This document shows, piece after piece, positions 25,958 to 34,641 of a stretch of 57,024 nt of DNA (within the stretch, counting starts at the first letter, position 1; every line of letters starts with the position of its first letter). Under the pieces are notes generated by a model that was given only the letters and a program-made list of their open reading frames with translations, was not told the DNA's origin and ran no database searches. The position numbers were made by a program, and so were the translations under genes. This DNA comes from Planktomarina sp. Its GTDB lineage: Bacteria; Pseudomonadota; Alphaproteobacteria; Rhodobacterales; Rhodobacteraceae. The DNA is taken from the NCBI GenBank assembly GCA_020630595.1, contig JAHDBC010000017.1, positions 1 to 57,024 of the forward strand, read 5' to 3'.

Positions 25958-28900
25958 TGCAAACCATTATTAAATACCTGAAAAAAGTTCTTTCGCCGGT
26001 GCCTCTGATTGCCGTGTTGTGCCTCATTTTTGCACTGATGATTTGGCTGTTTGGCGACCGGATCGGAATGCGGGGGATCTATCCCTTTAAGTCTGAAGGT
26101 GTGAAGTTCTGGAGCCTGGTGGTGTTGTTGACCACATCTGGTCTTTTGTTCGCTTATTTGATCATTTCGTTTGTCGTGCGCTGGCGCAAGGCACGCGCCG
26201 AATTGGCAAAGCGTGAACCGACGGAACTGGAAAAAGAACAGGCAGCCATCGATGGCATTTTTGCCGCCGCGATCCGCGCCATTCGCGAAAACTGGACTGG
26301 CAAGAAACGTGGAATGTATGGTCTGCCTTGGTATTTTGTGCTGGGCGACCACAGTGCTGGGAAATCGACCCTGATTGACAACAGCGACCTGAGGTTTCCG
26401 ATTGACCATGAAATTCGGTCAGCAGTTTCGGAATTCGACGGGACCGAAGCAGCCCGTGTGGCGCAGTGGCGTGTGGCTGGCAAAGAAGCTGTTCTTTTCG
26501 ACATCAACGCAACGTTCGTATCTGAAAGTGAAACGCGATCCGAAGTTCAGGATATGCTGTGGCAGCGGTTCCTAAGAAACGTGCAGAAAATCCGGCCCCG
26601 CCGGCCCATCAACGGCATCATTCTTGCCATTGATGTGGTGGATTTTCTTGGCATGTCCACCGCGCGGCGTGACACGTTCGCGATGGATATTCGCCGTACA
26701 ATGAATGATATCATTGAACAGCTGAACACGCAGATGACGATCCATATTGTTTTCACAAAAATGGATCAAATCGCGGGCTTTTCCGACTATTTCGAAAATC
26801 TGAATGCCACAGAACGCGAACAACTATTTGGCTTTCATTTCCTGTTCAAAGGCAAATCGACCCCTGCATGGATGGACCAGCTTGAAAAAGACTTTGAAAC
26901 CTTTTCTGCTGACCTTCAGCGTGAATTGAAAACCCGTGTCTTTGATCTGAAATCGCCAGAAAGCCGGAACGAAGCGTTTTCGTTTTTCCGTGCCATGGTG
27001 GGTTTGAAAGCACCACTTCTTAGCTTTTGCGAGATTGCGCTTGCACCAGATCGGTTCACGACAGAACCACTGGTGCGGGGCGTTTACTTTGGCAGCGCCT
27101 TGCAAGAAAATGCACCCAAGAACGTATTCTTTGAGGCCATCGGTCAAAGATATGCCCTGCCAGCCCCCTTATATGGGACCAGCCAAGCCGCAAGTTTTCC
27201 GTTCTTTATTCCGGCCGTTTTGAAAGAAGCCGTCTTTCCAGAAGCCGGCCTTGCCGGAAACAACTTAAAGGTGGAAGGCCTGTATCGGCGGCGTATGATC
27301 GGCGTTGGTTTGTGTGGCCTTTTGGCAGTTATCGGCAGTTCTGCCTATTGGTATCGCCAGTACAACCTAAATCTTGATAAGGCGGAATCCGTGCTGGCGC
27401 AAAGCCAGTCATTCGATGTGCAAGACGTTTCGGAAATGGACCCCACCGGTGTTCAGTATCTGCCGTCTTTGAACCAGATTCGGGGCACCATTTTTGAATT
27501 TGGTGACTATCGTGAAGTGGGGACGGTTCAGTCCGAATTGTCCCTTTATCAGGGCCACCGGATTGGCCCGATTGTAGACACTGCGTACAAATCCATGTTG
27601 CACGATCGGTTTGCCCCAACACTTCTTGCGGGCATTGAAGCAAATCTGGAAGGGGTGTGCCCCAAAGGCGGGGAACAAGAATTAAGCCTTTTGCGCGTCT
27701 ATCGGATGATGGGTGTTGTGGGGGACACAAACGGACGCGACAACCGTGTGATTTCCCAGTATTTCTCATCGCTTTGGCAAGATCGGTTTGAACAGAATGC
27801 GGGCACGCAAGATGCGTTGAACAACCACATGAACTATCTGTTGGAACGTGTTCCGCAGGCCTATGAATTGGACCAGAATCTGGTTCAACAGTCACAGCGC
27901 AACATTTCGCGTCTGGCGCCATATCGCCGTGTGTACAGTTCGCTGCGTTCGCAGGCCGAACGGACATTGGGCGCACCGGTTGATATGACAGCATCGGTCG
28001 GCGCATCGTTTGATGTGTCATACCAAGCAGCGGCAAGTGCTGCGGGCAATGTCAATCAATCAGGGAATGTCCTGTCTGGTGACGAAAACTGTGGAACTGT
28101 TGTCGATGTGGCCTTCGCCCGCCAACCATTTGAAATTCCAAGATTGTTCACAGCCGAAATGTATCGCGACTTTTTCATTGAACAGAACCAACAGGTCGCA
28201 CGGGTCGTTGCAGATGATTTGTGGGTTTTGGGTCAATTTGACAGCGCGCAATTTTCCGACGCCGATTACGAGGTGATCCAGGATGCCGTCCGGGAAGCTT
28301 ACGTAGATGATTACATTGGCACTTGGCGGCAATCGTTGAACGCGCTGGAAGTGCGCCCGTTCGAAGATCTGCGCGATGCGTCAGAAATCGTTCGGGCGAT
28401 GTCTGGGCCGGATATGCCGATCCGCAGAATTGCGCAGCTGTTGCGTCAAAACACGGTGATCTATTCAGATGATGCGCCCACGCTTGAAGGGGATGAAGCC
28501 GCACAATCGGCTTTGCCAGTGAACAAGGATCGCGCCGCCGCGGTTCAGATCGCAAATGCGTTCCGAGGCATTCATTTCCTGTTGGAAGATCAAGTCGAAG
28601 GCACCGCGACCAACGCTGATCAAATCCAAGCCGCGTTGGTGGAATTGTCTGAATACATCAAGACAATTCGCGATGCGCCAAGCCCTAAGGCAAAAGCACT
28701 GGAAATGGCGATTGCGCGCACCGAACTGGTTGGTGAAGATCCGATATATGTTTTGCAGCGCCTGGCGGAACGCGCGCCTGCGCCCTTTGATGCACATCTG
28801 CGTCACGTTGCCGATGAAACATGGCGGGTGATCATGGTTGCGGCAACAGATGAATTGAACCGCAAATGGCATGAAGAAATCTATGGTTCTTACCAACGGT

Positions 28901-29565
28901 TGATCGCGGGCAGCTATCCCTTTGACCGCAGCAGCGACCGTGACTTGCCGCTGGCCGATTTCGAAGAATTCTTTTCGCCCGGTGGGGTTCTTGATAGTTT
29001 TTACCGACGCGATCTTTTGACTTTCGTCGAAGAAGCGACCGGTGAACCAAAGGTGATCGATGGGCAATCATTGGCGGTTGATCCGGGCTTTGCGGAACAG
29101 TTGAAAGCCGCCATTGAAATCACGGACAGCTACTTCAACGGGGCAGGGGATTTGTACGTTGAATTCGATGTGTCCCCGGGGCCGATGTCGCCAAATCTGG
29201 CGCGCGCGGTTCTGAATTTTGAAGGGCAATTGGTCAGCAATTCGCACGGACCCGCGCGGCCCATCGGTATCGTTTGGCCAAACATCATTGATGGCCAAGC
29301 GTCTTCGCGCGTTGACATGTCCCCCTTGCTGGGTGGCGGAAATGGGTTTGGGCGACAGTTCAACGGCCCTTGGTCTTGGCTGCGGCTGTATGACAGCGCG
29401 GGCAAAGGGGGGATCACCAACAATTCTGTTCAGGTTATTTTCACCAATGCAGCCGGACAGGAAGCGCGGTTCAATATCCAGCCGCGTGCAAGCGTGAACG
29501 CATTCTTCAACAGCCCGCTTAGCAATTTTCAATTGCCCAGATACCTAAGAGGGAACGAATCTTGA
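25957..29565 (+). CDS. tssM: T6SS inner-membrane core protein TssM (IcmF family)
   Basis: The start is ATG 25957, overlapping the previous stop; earlier in-frame codons lie within the vasI-like gene. The product has 1202 residues. Two membrane helices (about 11-31 and 48-72) are followed by a cytoplasmic NTPase domain with Walker A GDHSAGKST (about residues 130-138) and NGIILAIDVVDFLG. A third helix (about 446-465) leads to a large periplasmic domain that ends with the TssJ-binding beta domain (PWSWLRLYDSAGKGG and INAFF-like ending). Walker A is intact, which is not true of all TssM proteins. TssM forms the channel arch with TssL and TssJ. Confidence 0.96.
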   Translation: MQTIIKYLKKVLSPVPLIAVLCLIFALMIWLFGDRIGMRGIYPFKSEGVKFWSLVVLLTTSGLLFAYLIISFVVRWRKARAELAKREPTELEKEQAAIDGIFAAAIRAIRENWTGKKRGMYGLPWYFVLGDHSAGKSTLIDNSDLRFPIDHEIRSAVSEFDGTEAARVAQWRVAGKEAVLFDINATFVSESETRSEVQDMLWQRFLRNVQKIRPRRPINGIILAIDVVDFLGMSTARRDTFAMDIRRTMNDIIEQLNTQMTIHIVFTKMDQIAGFSDYFENLNATEREQLFGFHFLFKGKSTPAWMDQLEKDFETFSADLQRELKTRVFDLKSPESRNEAFSFFRAMVGLKAPLLSFCEIALAPDRFTTEPLVRGVYFGSALQENAPKNVFFEAIGQRYALPAPLYGTSQAASFPFFIPAVLKEAVFPEAGLAGNNLKVEGLYRRRMIGVGLCGLLAVIGSSAYWYRQYNLNLDKAESVLAQSQSFDVQDVSEMDPTGVQYLPSLNQIRGTIFEFGDYREVGTVQSELSLYQGHRIGPIVDTAYKSMLHDRFAPTLLAGIEANLEGVCPKGGEQELSLLRVYRMMGVVGDTNGRDNRVISQYFSSLWQDRFEQNAGTQDALNNHMNYLLERVPQAYELDQNLVQQSQRNISRLAPYRRVYSSLRSQAERTLGAPVDMTASVGASFDVSYQAAASAAGNVNQSGNVLSGDENCGTVVDVAFARQPFEIPRLFTAEMYRDFFIEQNQQVARVVADDLWVLGQFDSAQFSDADYEVIQDAVREAYVDDYIGTWRQSLNALEVRPFEDLRDASEIVRAMSGPDMPIRRIAQLLRQNTVIYSDDAPTLEGDEAAQSALPVNKDRAAAVQIANAFRGIHFLLEDQVEGTATNADQIQAALVELSEYIKTIRDAPSPKAKALEMAIARTELVGEDPIYVLQRLAERAPAPFDAHLRHVADETWRVIMVAATDELNRKWHEEIYGSYQRLIAGSYPFDRSSDRDLPLADFEEFFSPGGVLDSFYRRDLLTFVEEATGEPKVIDGQSLAVDPGFAEQLKAAIEITDSYFNGAGDLYVEFDVSPGPMSPNLARAVLNFEGQLVSNSHGPARPIGIVWPNIIDGQASSRVDMSPLLGGGNGFGRQFNGPWSWLRLYDSAGKGGITNNSVQVIFTNAAGQEARFNIQPRASVNAFFNSPLSNFQLPRYLRGNES

Positions 29566-30950
29566 TACGTTTGGTGCGATCCATCGGCGTCTGTTGCGCC
29601 GTTGTGTCTTTGTTGCAGGGTTGCGGCGATGGTTTGTCGCCGCAGGCGCAACGCACGGTCACGACCCCGCTGACCGCAGAACAAAGGGCGGCTTTGGACA
29701 ACCGCGGCCCATTTCTATCGTCGCTTCAGCGTGACCGTTTGGCGGAAGCGGAACAAAAACAGGCTTTGGCGGCGCTGGATCTTAAGGTGCTTGGCATTCC
29801 ACAAACATCTGCCGCTTTGGGGTTTGGGTTTGCCGGACGTCGGGAAGTGCCGTTTCACGTCTTTCGCGATGGCAAGGCATTTGTTTATCCAAACGGATCC
29901 ACGCAAGTTGCGTTGGATGTCGGCAGTACACGCATTCACGAAGTGTTCTTGGCGGGGGCATCGGATCAATACATCATCGGGGCGTCCAACAATGGCACAC
30001 AGATGTCTTGGAATGCGGATCGGACCGCAAGCCAGCTTGTGCTGCGCCCACAGCAAAGCACCTTCGGCCGGGTAAGGGCCTATGACTTCGCGGCGACGCG
30101 CAATTCATCCCATCTTATCCAGGCTGTCGAAGGCCAAGGTCTGGAAAGGTGGAGCCTTGTTTCGGGCAACAGAACGACCCTGACGCGCATAGAAGACGGC
30201 CAGCCCCGTACGCTTTTGAACGACAGCCATTCAAGCCGCGTTGTGTTTGGAACGCAGGATGGCGCAGTGCGCGAATGGCATAACAGCCATTCCCATGAAC
30301 TCTATCGCCATCAAGGCCCCGTTCTGGAATTGGCCGCAGACCCGCGGCTGCGCTATATCGTTTCGGCCAGCAAAGACGGAACGGTCCTCATCTATGAACG
30401 ATCGTCGCGGACCATTGTCCACCAAATGACGTTTCGAAGCGCGGTCTATTCCATCAAGACTGCCTGCGATGGCCGTTATGTGATTGCACAACCGTCGGTC
30501 GGTCATCCGGTCGTGTATGACACGGTGCGTAAATTGCAACGCGACTATCGGGCTTATTCCGACAAATTGGTCGAAGAGATTTCAGTGCTTTGCGGACGCG
30601 AAGAACTTCTTATTCTGTCTGGCGATGGGGTGCTAAGCCGCTGGGATTTGCGTTTGGGTTTGCAGCGTGACCCAATCAAACCGTTCGTTGGGGGCCGCAT
30701 TCGCACCATCGCTTTGCATGAACGCAGCCATCGGTTGGCGCTTGTGACCAATTTGAACAGAATTGAAATCTGGAACTTGAACGATCTAAGTTACATCACG
30801 GCGCCGTTGCAGGCGGACCCAACCATATACAGGATTAAATTCCCCGCATCCGGCCGCAGGCTTTTGGCCCTGCTGGACGAAGGCCATATGCTGAACATGC
30901 TGGTCCCCACAGGGCGGGGCTTAATGTACAGGTTCGGGTCCGATGATTGA
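29562..30950 (+). CDS. Lipoprotein with WD40-like beta-propeller, embedded in the T6SS operon
   Basis: The TTG start at 29562 overlaps the tssM stop, with AGAGGG eight bases upstream. The 462-residue product has a lipoprotein signal with lipobox LLQGC (Cys21), so it is predicted to be membrane-anchored in the periplasm. After a helical linker (about 35-75), the rest reads as repeated WD40-like blades, for example VVFGTQDGAVREWHN, YIVSASKDGTVLIYER and LILSGDGVLSRWDLR. Propellers of this kind bind proteins. No such subunit belongs to the standard 13 T6SS core genes. It overlaps tssA by eight bases, so it is made with the membrane complex. It might anchor or brace TssJLM; that is inference. Confidence 0.8.
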   Translation: MIRLVRSIGVCCAVVSLLQGCGDGLSPQAQRTVTTPLTAEQRAALDNRGPFLSSLQRDRLAEAEQKQALAALDLKVLGIPQTSAALGFGFAGRREVPFHVFRDGKAFVYPNGSTQVALDVGSTRIHEVFLAGASDQYIIGASNNGTQMSWNADRTASQLVLRPQQSTFGRVRAYDFAATRNSSHLIQAVEGQGLERWSLVSGNRTTLTRIEDGQPRTLLNDSHSSRVVFGTQDGAVREWHNSHSHELYRHQGPVLELAADPRLRYIVSASKDGTVLIYERSSRTIVHQMTFRSAVYSIKTACDGRYVIAQPSVGHPVVYDTVRKLQRDYRAYSDKLVEEISVLCGREELLILSGDGVLSRWDLRLGLQRDPIKPFVGGRIRTIALHERSHRLALVTNLNRIEIWNLNDLSYITAPLQADPTIYRIKFPASGRRLLALLDEGHMLNMLVPTGRGLMYRFGSDD

Positions 30951-32271
30951 CCGCGTTCTTCGAAATGCGGCCAAGGCGCCAGATGCAGACGCAGGTTTCG
31001 GAACGATCGCCGACACGGAAGAGGTGCTGATCGACAGCATCGAAAGCAACCTGATGTTGATCGGAACGCTAACAGAAGATGCTATCGACTGGAAAAAGGT
31101 GGTCGAAGATTCCGCAGCACTGCTGAAAACATGCACCCACATTCGGGCGTTTCAGGGTTCGATTTTTTCCCTTAAATCCAATGTATCGAACGTGTCTTTG
31201 CGGCAGGGGCTGGCGTTGGCGGCAACATTGTTCGACAATTTCTGGCCCGACCTGCACCCGACCGGCAAAAAGTTTCAACGGATAAAGAACAAAGTTGCCA
31301 CTGATATTGTGGGGCAACTGGCGCAATTGATTGCTGCGGTCAAATTGGCTGAACGCAAAATTGACGATGCCGCAGCAGATGCCGCTCGCGTCCTGTTGGA
31401 TATCCTGACCGAAAAAGCCGACGCGATTGATTTCAAAGCCTATGCGGATGCTGTGGGTGATCTGGGAAATGCTGCGCCGGATCCCACACCCCAACCCGAC
31501 ACGACGGGCCCGATTGCCAGGGAATTGGATGCCAAGGGGCGGGCGGAATTGCGCAGGGATATCAAATCCATTGCGGATCGGATTTCAGCGCATGATCCAA
31601 CAGCCGATGTTGCGTTTTCGCTTAGGTCCTATGCGGCTTGGCTGGAGTTTAAGGGCAAAATCCCATCAGAGGCCGGCAAAATTGCGCAACAACCAATGCC
31701 CGCAAACATCGAAGATGAGTTCAAGGCAGGTCTGTCCCAGCCCAGCGATGGCATGTTGCGCAAACTGGAAGACAGATTGTTCACGTCGCCCGATTGGTTT
31801 GAGGGCCAAAAACTTGCTTTCGATTATGCGCTAGGCCTTGGACACGCGCAGGTGGCCCATGCGGTTCATACGCGGGCCGCACGGCGGGTCCAGTCCAACC
31901 CGGAATTGGGTCAATTGGCTTATGCAAATGGCCGCGCGATTCTATCCGATCAGATCAAGGATTGGCTTGCCAAGTTGCCCATGACAGGTGCTGCGGCGTC
32001 GACCGATCAGGCCGGTGCATCCGCCATTTCTGCCCCTGAAGACAAAGACCTGACACAGGGTTTGATCGAAGCTGATATGGTTTTGAATCAAGCGACTTCC
32101 GGACGCCAAACCTTTGCGGCGCGTATCACGATGCTGGAAGCCCTGTCTGACATGGGGCTGACGACCCAAGTCAAATTGATGGCAAAATCACTGGTGCAAG
32201 AGATCGAGGCACAAACCATTCGTGATTGGGACCCCGATATGTTTGACCGGCTTGGAAAACTGTTGTCGTAA
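30943..32271 (+). CDS. tssA: T6SS assembly cap protein TssA
   Basis: The 442-residue protein has the ImpA-type N-terminal domain (about 40-150; NVSLRQGLALAATLFDNFWPDLHP, with the conserved FWPDLHP) and a proline-rich linker near residue 185. A long helical C-terminal half of VasJ type includes DWFEGQKLAFDYALGLG and ITMLEALSDMGLTTQVKLMAKSL. TssA organises tube and sheath growth between baseplate and distal end. It overlaps the WD40 lipoprotein gene by eight bases and is the last gene of the cluster, closed by a terminator 67 bases downstream. Confidence 0.93.
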   Translation: MIDRVLRNAAKAPDADAGFGTIADTEEVLIDSIESNLMLIGTLTEDAIDWKKVVEDSAALLKTCTHIRAFQGSIFSLKSNVSNVSLRQGLALAATLFDNFWPDLHPTGKKFQRIKNKVATDIVGQLAQLIAAVKLAERKIDDAAADAARVLLDILTEKADAIDFKAYADAVGDLGNAAPDPTPQPDTTGPIARELDAKGRAELRRDIKSIADRISAHDPTADVAFSLRSYAAWLEFKGKIPSEAGKIAQQPMPANIEDEFKAGLSQPSDGMLRKLEDRLFTSPDWFEGQKLAFDYALGLGHAQVAHAVHTRAARRVQSNPELGQLAYANGRAILSDQIKDWLAKLPMTGAAASTDQAGASAISAPEDKDLTQGLIEADMVLNQATSGRQTFAARITMLEALSDMGLTTQVKLMAKSLVQEIEAQTIRDWDPDMFDRLGKLLS

Positions 32272-32337
32272 ACAACGCCCTTGCGCTTCTGAAATTCATG
32301 CAGACGTGTCGGTCTTGGCAATGCGCCGCACGTGCAC

Positions 32338-32366
32338 AAAAAAGCCCCGCCGAAGCGGGGCTTTTT
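32338..32366. terminator. Bidirectional rho-independent terminator
   Basis: GCCCCGC (32344-32350) pairs with GCGGGGC (32355-32361) across a CGAA loop. An A run flanks the left side and five T residues the right, so it can work on both strands. It ends the T6SS transcript on the plus strand and the transporter transcript on the minus strand, whose last gene stops at 32386. Confidence 0.9.
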
Positions 32367-32385
32367 GAAGTTCAGAGTGTTTTGA

Positions 32386-33726
32386 TCAGCCCTTGCCTTT
32401 CCAAGGCACCAGATACTTTTCCAGCTGGCGAATGCCGACGTCGATGGCAAAGCCAATGACTCCGATCAGGATGATCCCCATGATCACGATGTCCGTCGCC
32501 TGAAACTTCGATGCGGCCACGATCATTTTGCCGACACCCTTTTCCGCAGCAACAAGTTCAGCGGCAACCACGGTGCCCCAGCACACGCCCATCGCAACCC
32601 GCGCCCCAGTAAAGATTTCAGGCAAAGAATTCGGGATGATCACGCGGCGCAGGATCTGCCATTTCGAAGCGCCCAGCGAATAGGCCGCATGGATTTTGGT
32701 AATCCGCACGCCCGACACACCGGATCGCGCCGCGATGGCCATGATCCAGAGGGCCGCCAGGAACAGCAAAACCACCTTGCCGCTTTCACCAATTCCGAAC
32801 CAGATGATGACCAGCGGGATCAAGGCCAAGGGTGGCACCGGGCGCATGAATTCCACAATCGGATCAAACCATCCCCGAAACCAGTCAGACAAACCCATCG
32901 CATACCCCAACGGAATGCCGACCAAGGCCCCAAGCAAGAAACCAATGATCACACGCCACAGCGAAAGGCCCAAATGCTCTGCCAGGGTGACGTTTTGGTA
33001 GCCATCCGTCGCAATCGTGGTCAGCATGGTCCAGACTTGTTCGGGCGCAGGCAACCAAATGGATTCCATTTGCCAACCCGTATTGGGTTCGATGTTCAGC
33101 GTGCCCTTATCCGTCAAAGCGATCCGCGCGAAATCCGTGAACACGTCCGTGTCGCGCGAAATCGGTTCGCCGTTGACCGCCACGATTGATGCACCCGATT
33201 TGCGGTCGGTTTCATCGTTTTTGTCCCACAACAGCAATTTGGATCGATAGGCCTGCACTGCGATGGCATCGTTCTTCGCCAGACCGTCGCCCAGTTCGAC
33301 CTCTGGTGCTGAAACATCCGCCCCGGCTTCGAAAACAACGACACTGACGGTTGCATCGTCTTGTGTGCCATCTTCAGCCTGCAGCGTGTAGGAAAATTCG
33401 CCATTCCCGGTAAACGCGCCGGGCATGTGCAGGAAGCCGGGCAATAGTTTGGATCCGGTAAAGGCCCCCCACAGCACAAAGATCAAAACGATCGAAATGA
33501 TGGATGCAGCGGTGTTCGACACCACGGTGCTTTCATCGCCAAACGTCACGGTCTTCAGGCTGTTGTAGCCCGATTTCGGGGTCATCATGCGTTTGACGAA
33601 CGACCACAGGAACATGAAGGCCAAGATGATGCCGATATAGATCGCCAATGCGGGCAAAGCCCCCAACACAGACAGGAATACGGTGACGGTCTCTTCCCAG
33701 AGTTGTCCAATAACCAGTGGTGTCAT
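32386..33726 (-). CDS. ABC transporter permease, taurine/nitrate type, with extended N-terminus
   Basis: The start is ATG 33726, overlapping the ATPase stop by one base (TGATG); an in-frame upstream extension has no support. The 446-residue product ends in a normal TauC/SsuC-type permease (about 240-446) with the EAA loop AAYSLGASKWQILRRVIIPNSLP. About 200 extra residues precede it: two hydrophobic segments (about 15-42 and 75-100) and a soluble, acidic insert (about 110-230) rich in beta-type sequence. Typical TauC proteins are near 260 residues. The gene is third in a binding protein-ATPase-permease operon. The substrate class (sulfonate, nitrate or similar) is inferred from family only. 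Confidence 0.9.
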   Translation of the reverse strand: MTPLVIGQLWEETVTVFLSVLGALPALAIYIGIILAFMFLWSFVKRMMTPKSGYNSLKTVTFGDESTVVSNTAASIISIVLIFVLWGAFTGSKLLPGFLHMPGAFTGNGEFSYTLQAEDGTQDDATVSVVVFEAGADVSAPEVELGDGLAKNDAIAVQAYRSKLLLWDKNDETDRKSGASIVAVNGEPISRDTDVFTDFARIALTDKGTLNIEPNTGWQMESIWLPAPEQVWTMLTTIATDGYQNVTLAEHLGLSLWRVIIGFLLGALVGIPLGYAMGLSDWFRGWFDPIVEFMRPVPPLALIPLVIIWFGIGESGKVVLLFLAALWIMAIAARSGVSGVRITKIHAAYSLGASKWQILRRVIIPNSLPEIFTGARVAMGVCWGTVVAAELVAAEKGVGKMIVAASKFQATDIVIMGIILIGVIGFAIDVGIRQLEKYLVPWKGKG

Positions 33727-34541
33727 CAACCCTCTCCCTCTGTGCGGCCCATGATTTCTTCTTCCATGTCCCAAATCATGGACAGGATTTCTTCGCGTAC
33801 GGGATTGTAATCAGGGTGTTTCTTCACTTCCCGCAGATCCGCACCCACGCCCATTTCCGCGAACGGAAGGCGATATTCTTTGTGAATGCGACCCGGGCGC
33901 GGGGCCATGACCAACAACCGCTCACCCAGCAACAGCGCCTCTTCGACACTGTGGGTGATCAGAATGATCGTTTTGCCGGTTTCTTTCCAAAGTTTCAGAA
34001 CCAGCGCCTGCATCTTTTCGCGGGTCAGGGCGTCCAACGCACCCAACGGTTCGTCCATCAAGATCACGTCCGGTTCGTTGGCAAGACAGCGGGCCAAGGC
34101 CACACGCTGTTGCATCCCGCCAGACAGTTCGTAAACCATCTTGTCTTTGAAATCCTGCAGGCCGACGATTTCCAAAAGATTGTCGACGATGGGCATCGAT
34201 TCAGATTTGGATTTGCCCATCATATCGGGCCCAAAACGCACATTGTCGCGGACAGACATCCATTCGAACAGCGCGCCTTGCTGGAACACCATTCCGCGTT
34301 CAGGACTTGGCCCGGTGATCTTTTCATTGTTCAGAACAATTTGACCTTCGGTCGGGGCCAGAAACCCGGCGACGATGTTCAAAAGTGTTGTTTTCCCGCA
34401 GCCCGATGGGCCAAGTACGGACATCAATTCACCGGATTTGATATCCAGTGTTACGTTCTTTAGCGCCTGAACCGACCCCCCATTGGGCAGATCAAAGCGC
34501 ATAGAAATATCATCAATCAGCAGACCTGACACGTGATCCAT
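33726..34541 (-). CDS. ABC transporter ATP-binding protein, taurine/nitrate type
   Basis: This 271-residue ATPase has Walker A GPSGCGKTT (residues 44-52), Q-loop MVFQQGALFEWMSV, signature LSGGMQQRVALARCL, Walker B VILMDEPLGALDAL and switch His in ITHSVEEALLLGERL. The sequence order is that of TauB/SsuB/NrtD proteins. It energises the permease encoded next, whose start overlaps its stop. The C-terminal 50 residues are longer and more acidic than usual (EMEEEIMGRTEGEG-like tail). It lies about 100 bases after the binding-protein gene, with a strong hairpin between them. Confidence 0.94.
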   Translation of the reverse strand: MDHVSGLLIDDISMRFDLPNGGSVQALKNVTLDIKSGELMSVLGPSGCGKTTLLNIVAGFLAPTEGQIVLNNEKITGPSPERGMVFQQGALFEWMSVRDNVRFGPDMMGKSKSESMPIVDNLLEIVGLQDFKDKMVYELSGGMQQRVALARCLANEPDVILMDEPLGALDALTREKMQALVLKLWKETGKTIILITHSVEEALLLGERLLVMAPRPGRIHKEYRLPFAEMGVGADLREVKKHPDYNPVREEILSMIWDMEEEIMGRTEGEG

Positions 34542-34603
34542 CCCACTTTGTTTTGTTTGAAATACCCCCCCGCAACGGGGGAAACGCGCGGTCTGCGCGA
34601 AGT

Positions 34604-34631
34604 GGGTGCGCGGGAATTGACCCGCGCACCC
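34604..34631 (-). repeat. Perfect 11-bp intercistronic hairpin between binding protein and ATPase genes
   Basis: GGGTGCGCGGG (34604-34614) and CCCGCGCACCC (34621-34631) are exact reverse complements around a six-base loop. On the transcribed minus strand the stem begins ten bases after the binding-protein stop. It has no T tract, so it probably blocks 3' exonucleases or terminates only partly, leaving binding-protein mRNA in excess. Confidence 0.75.
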
Positions 34632-34641
34632 CCGGCGTCAA

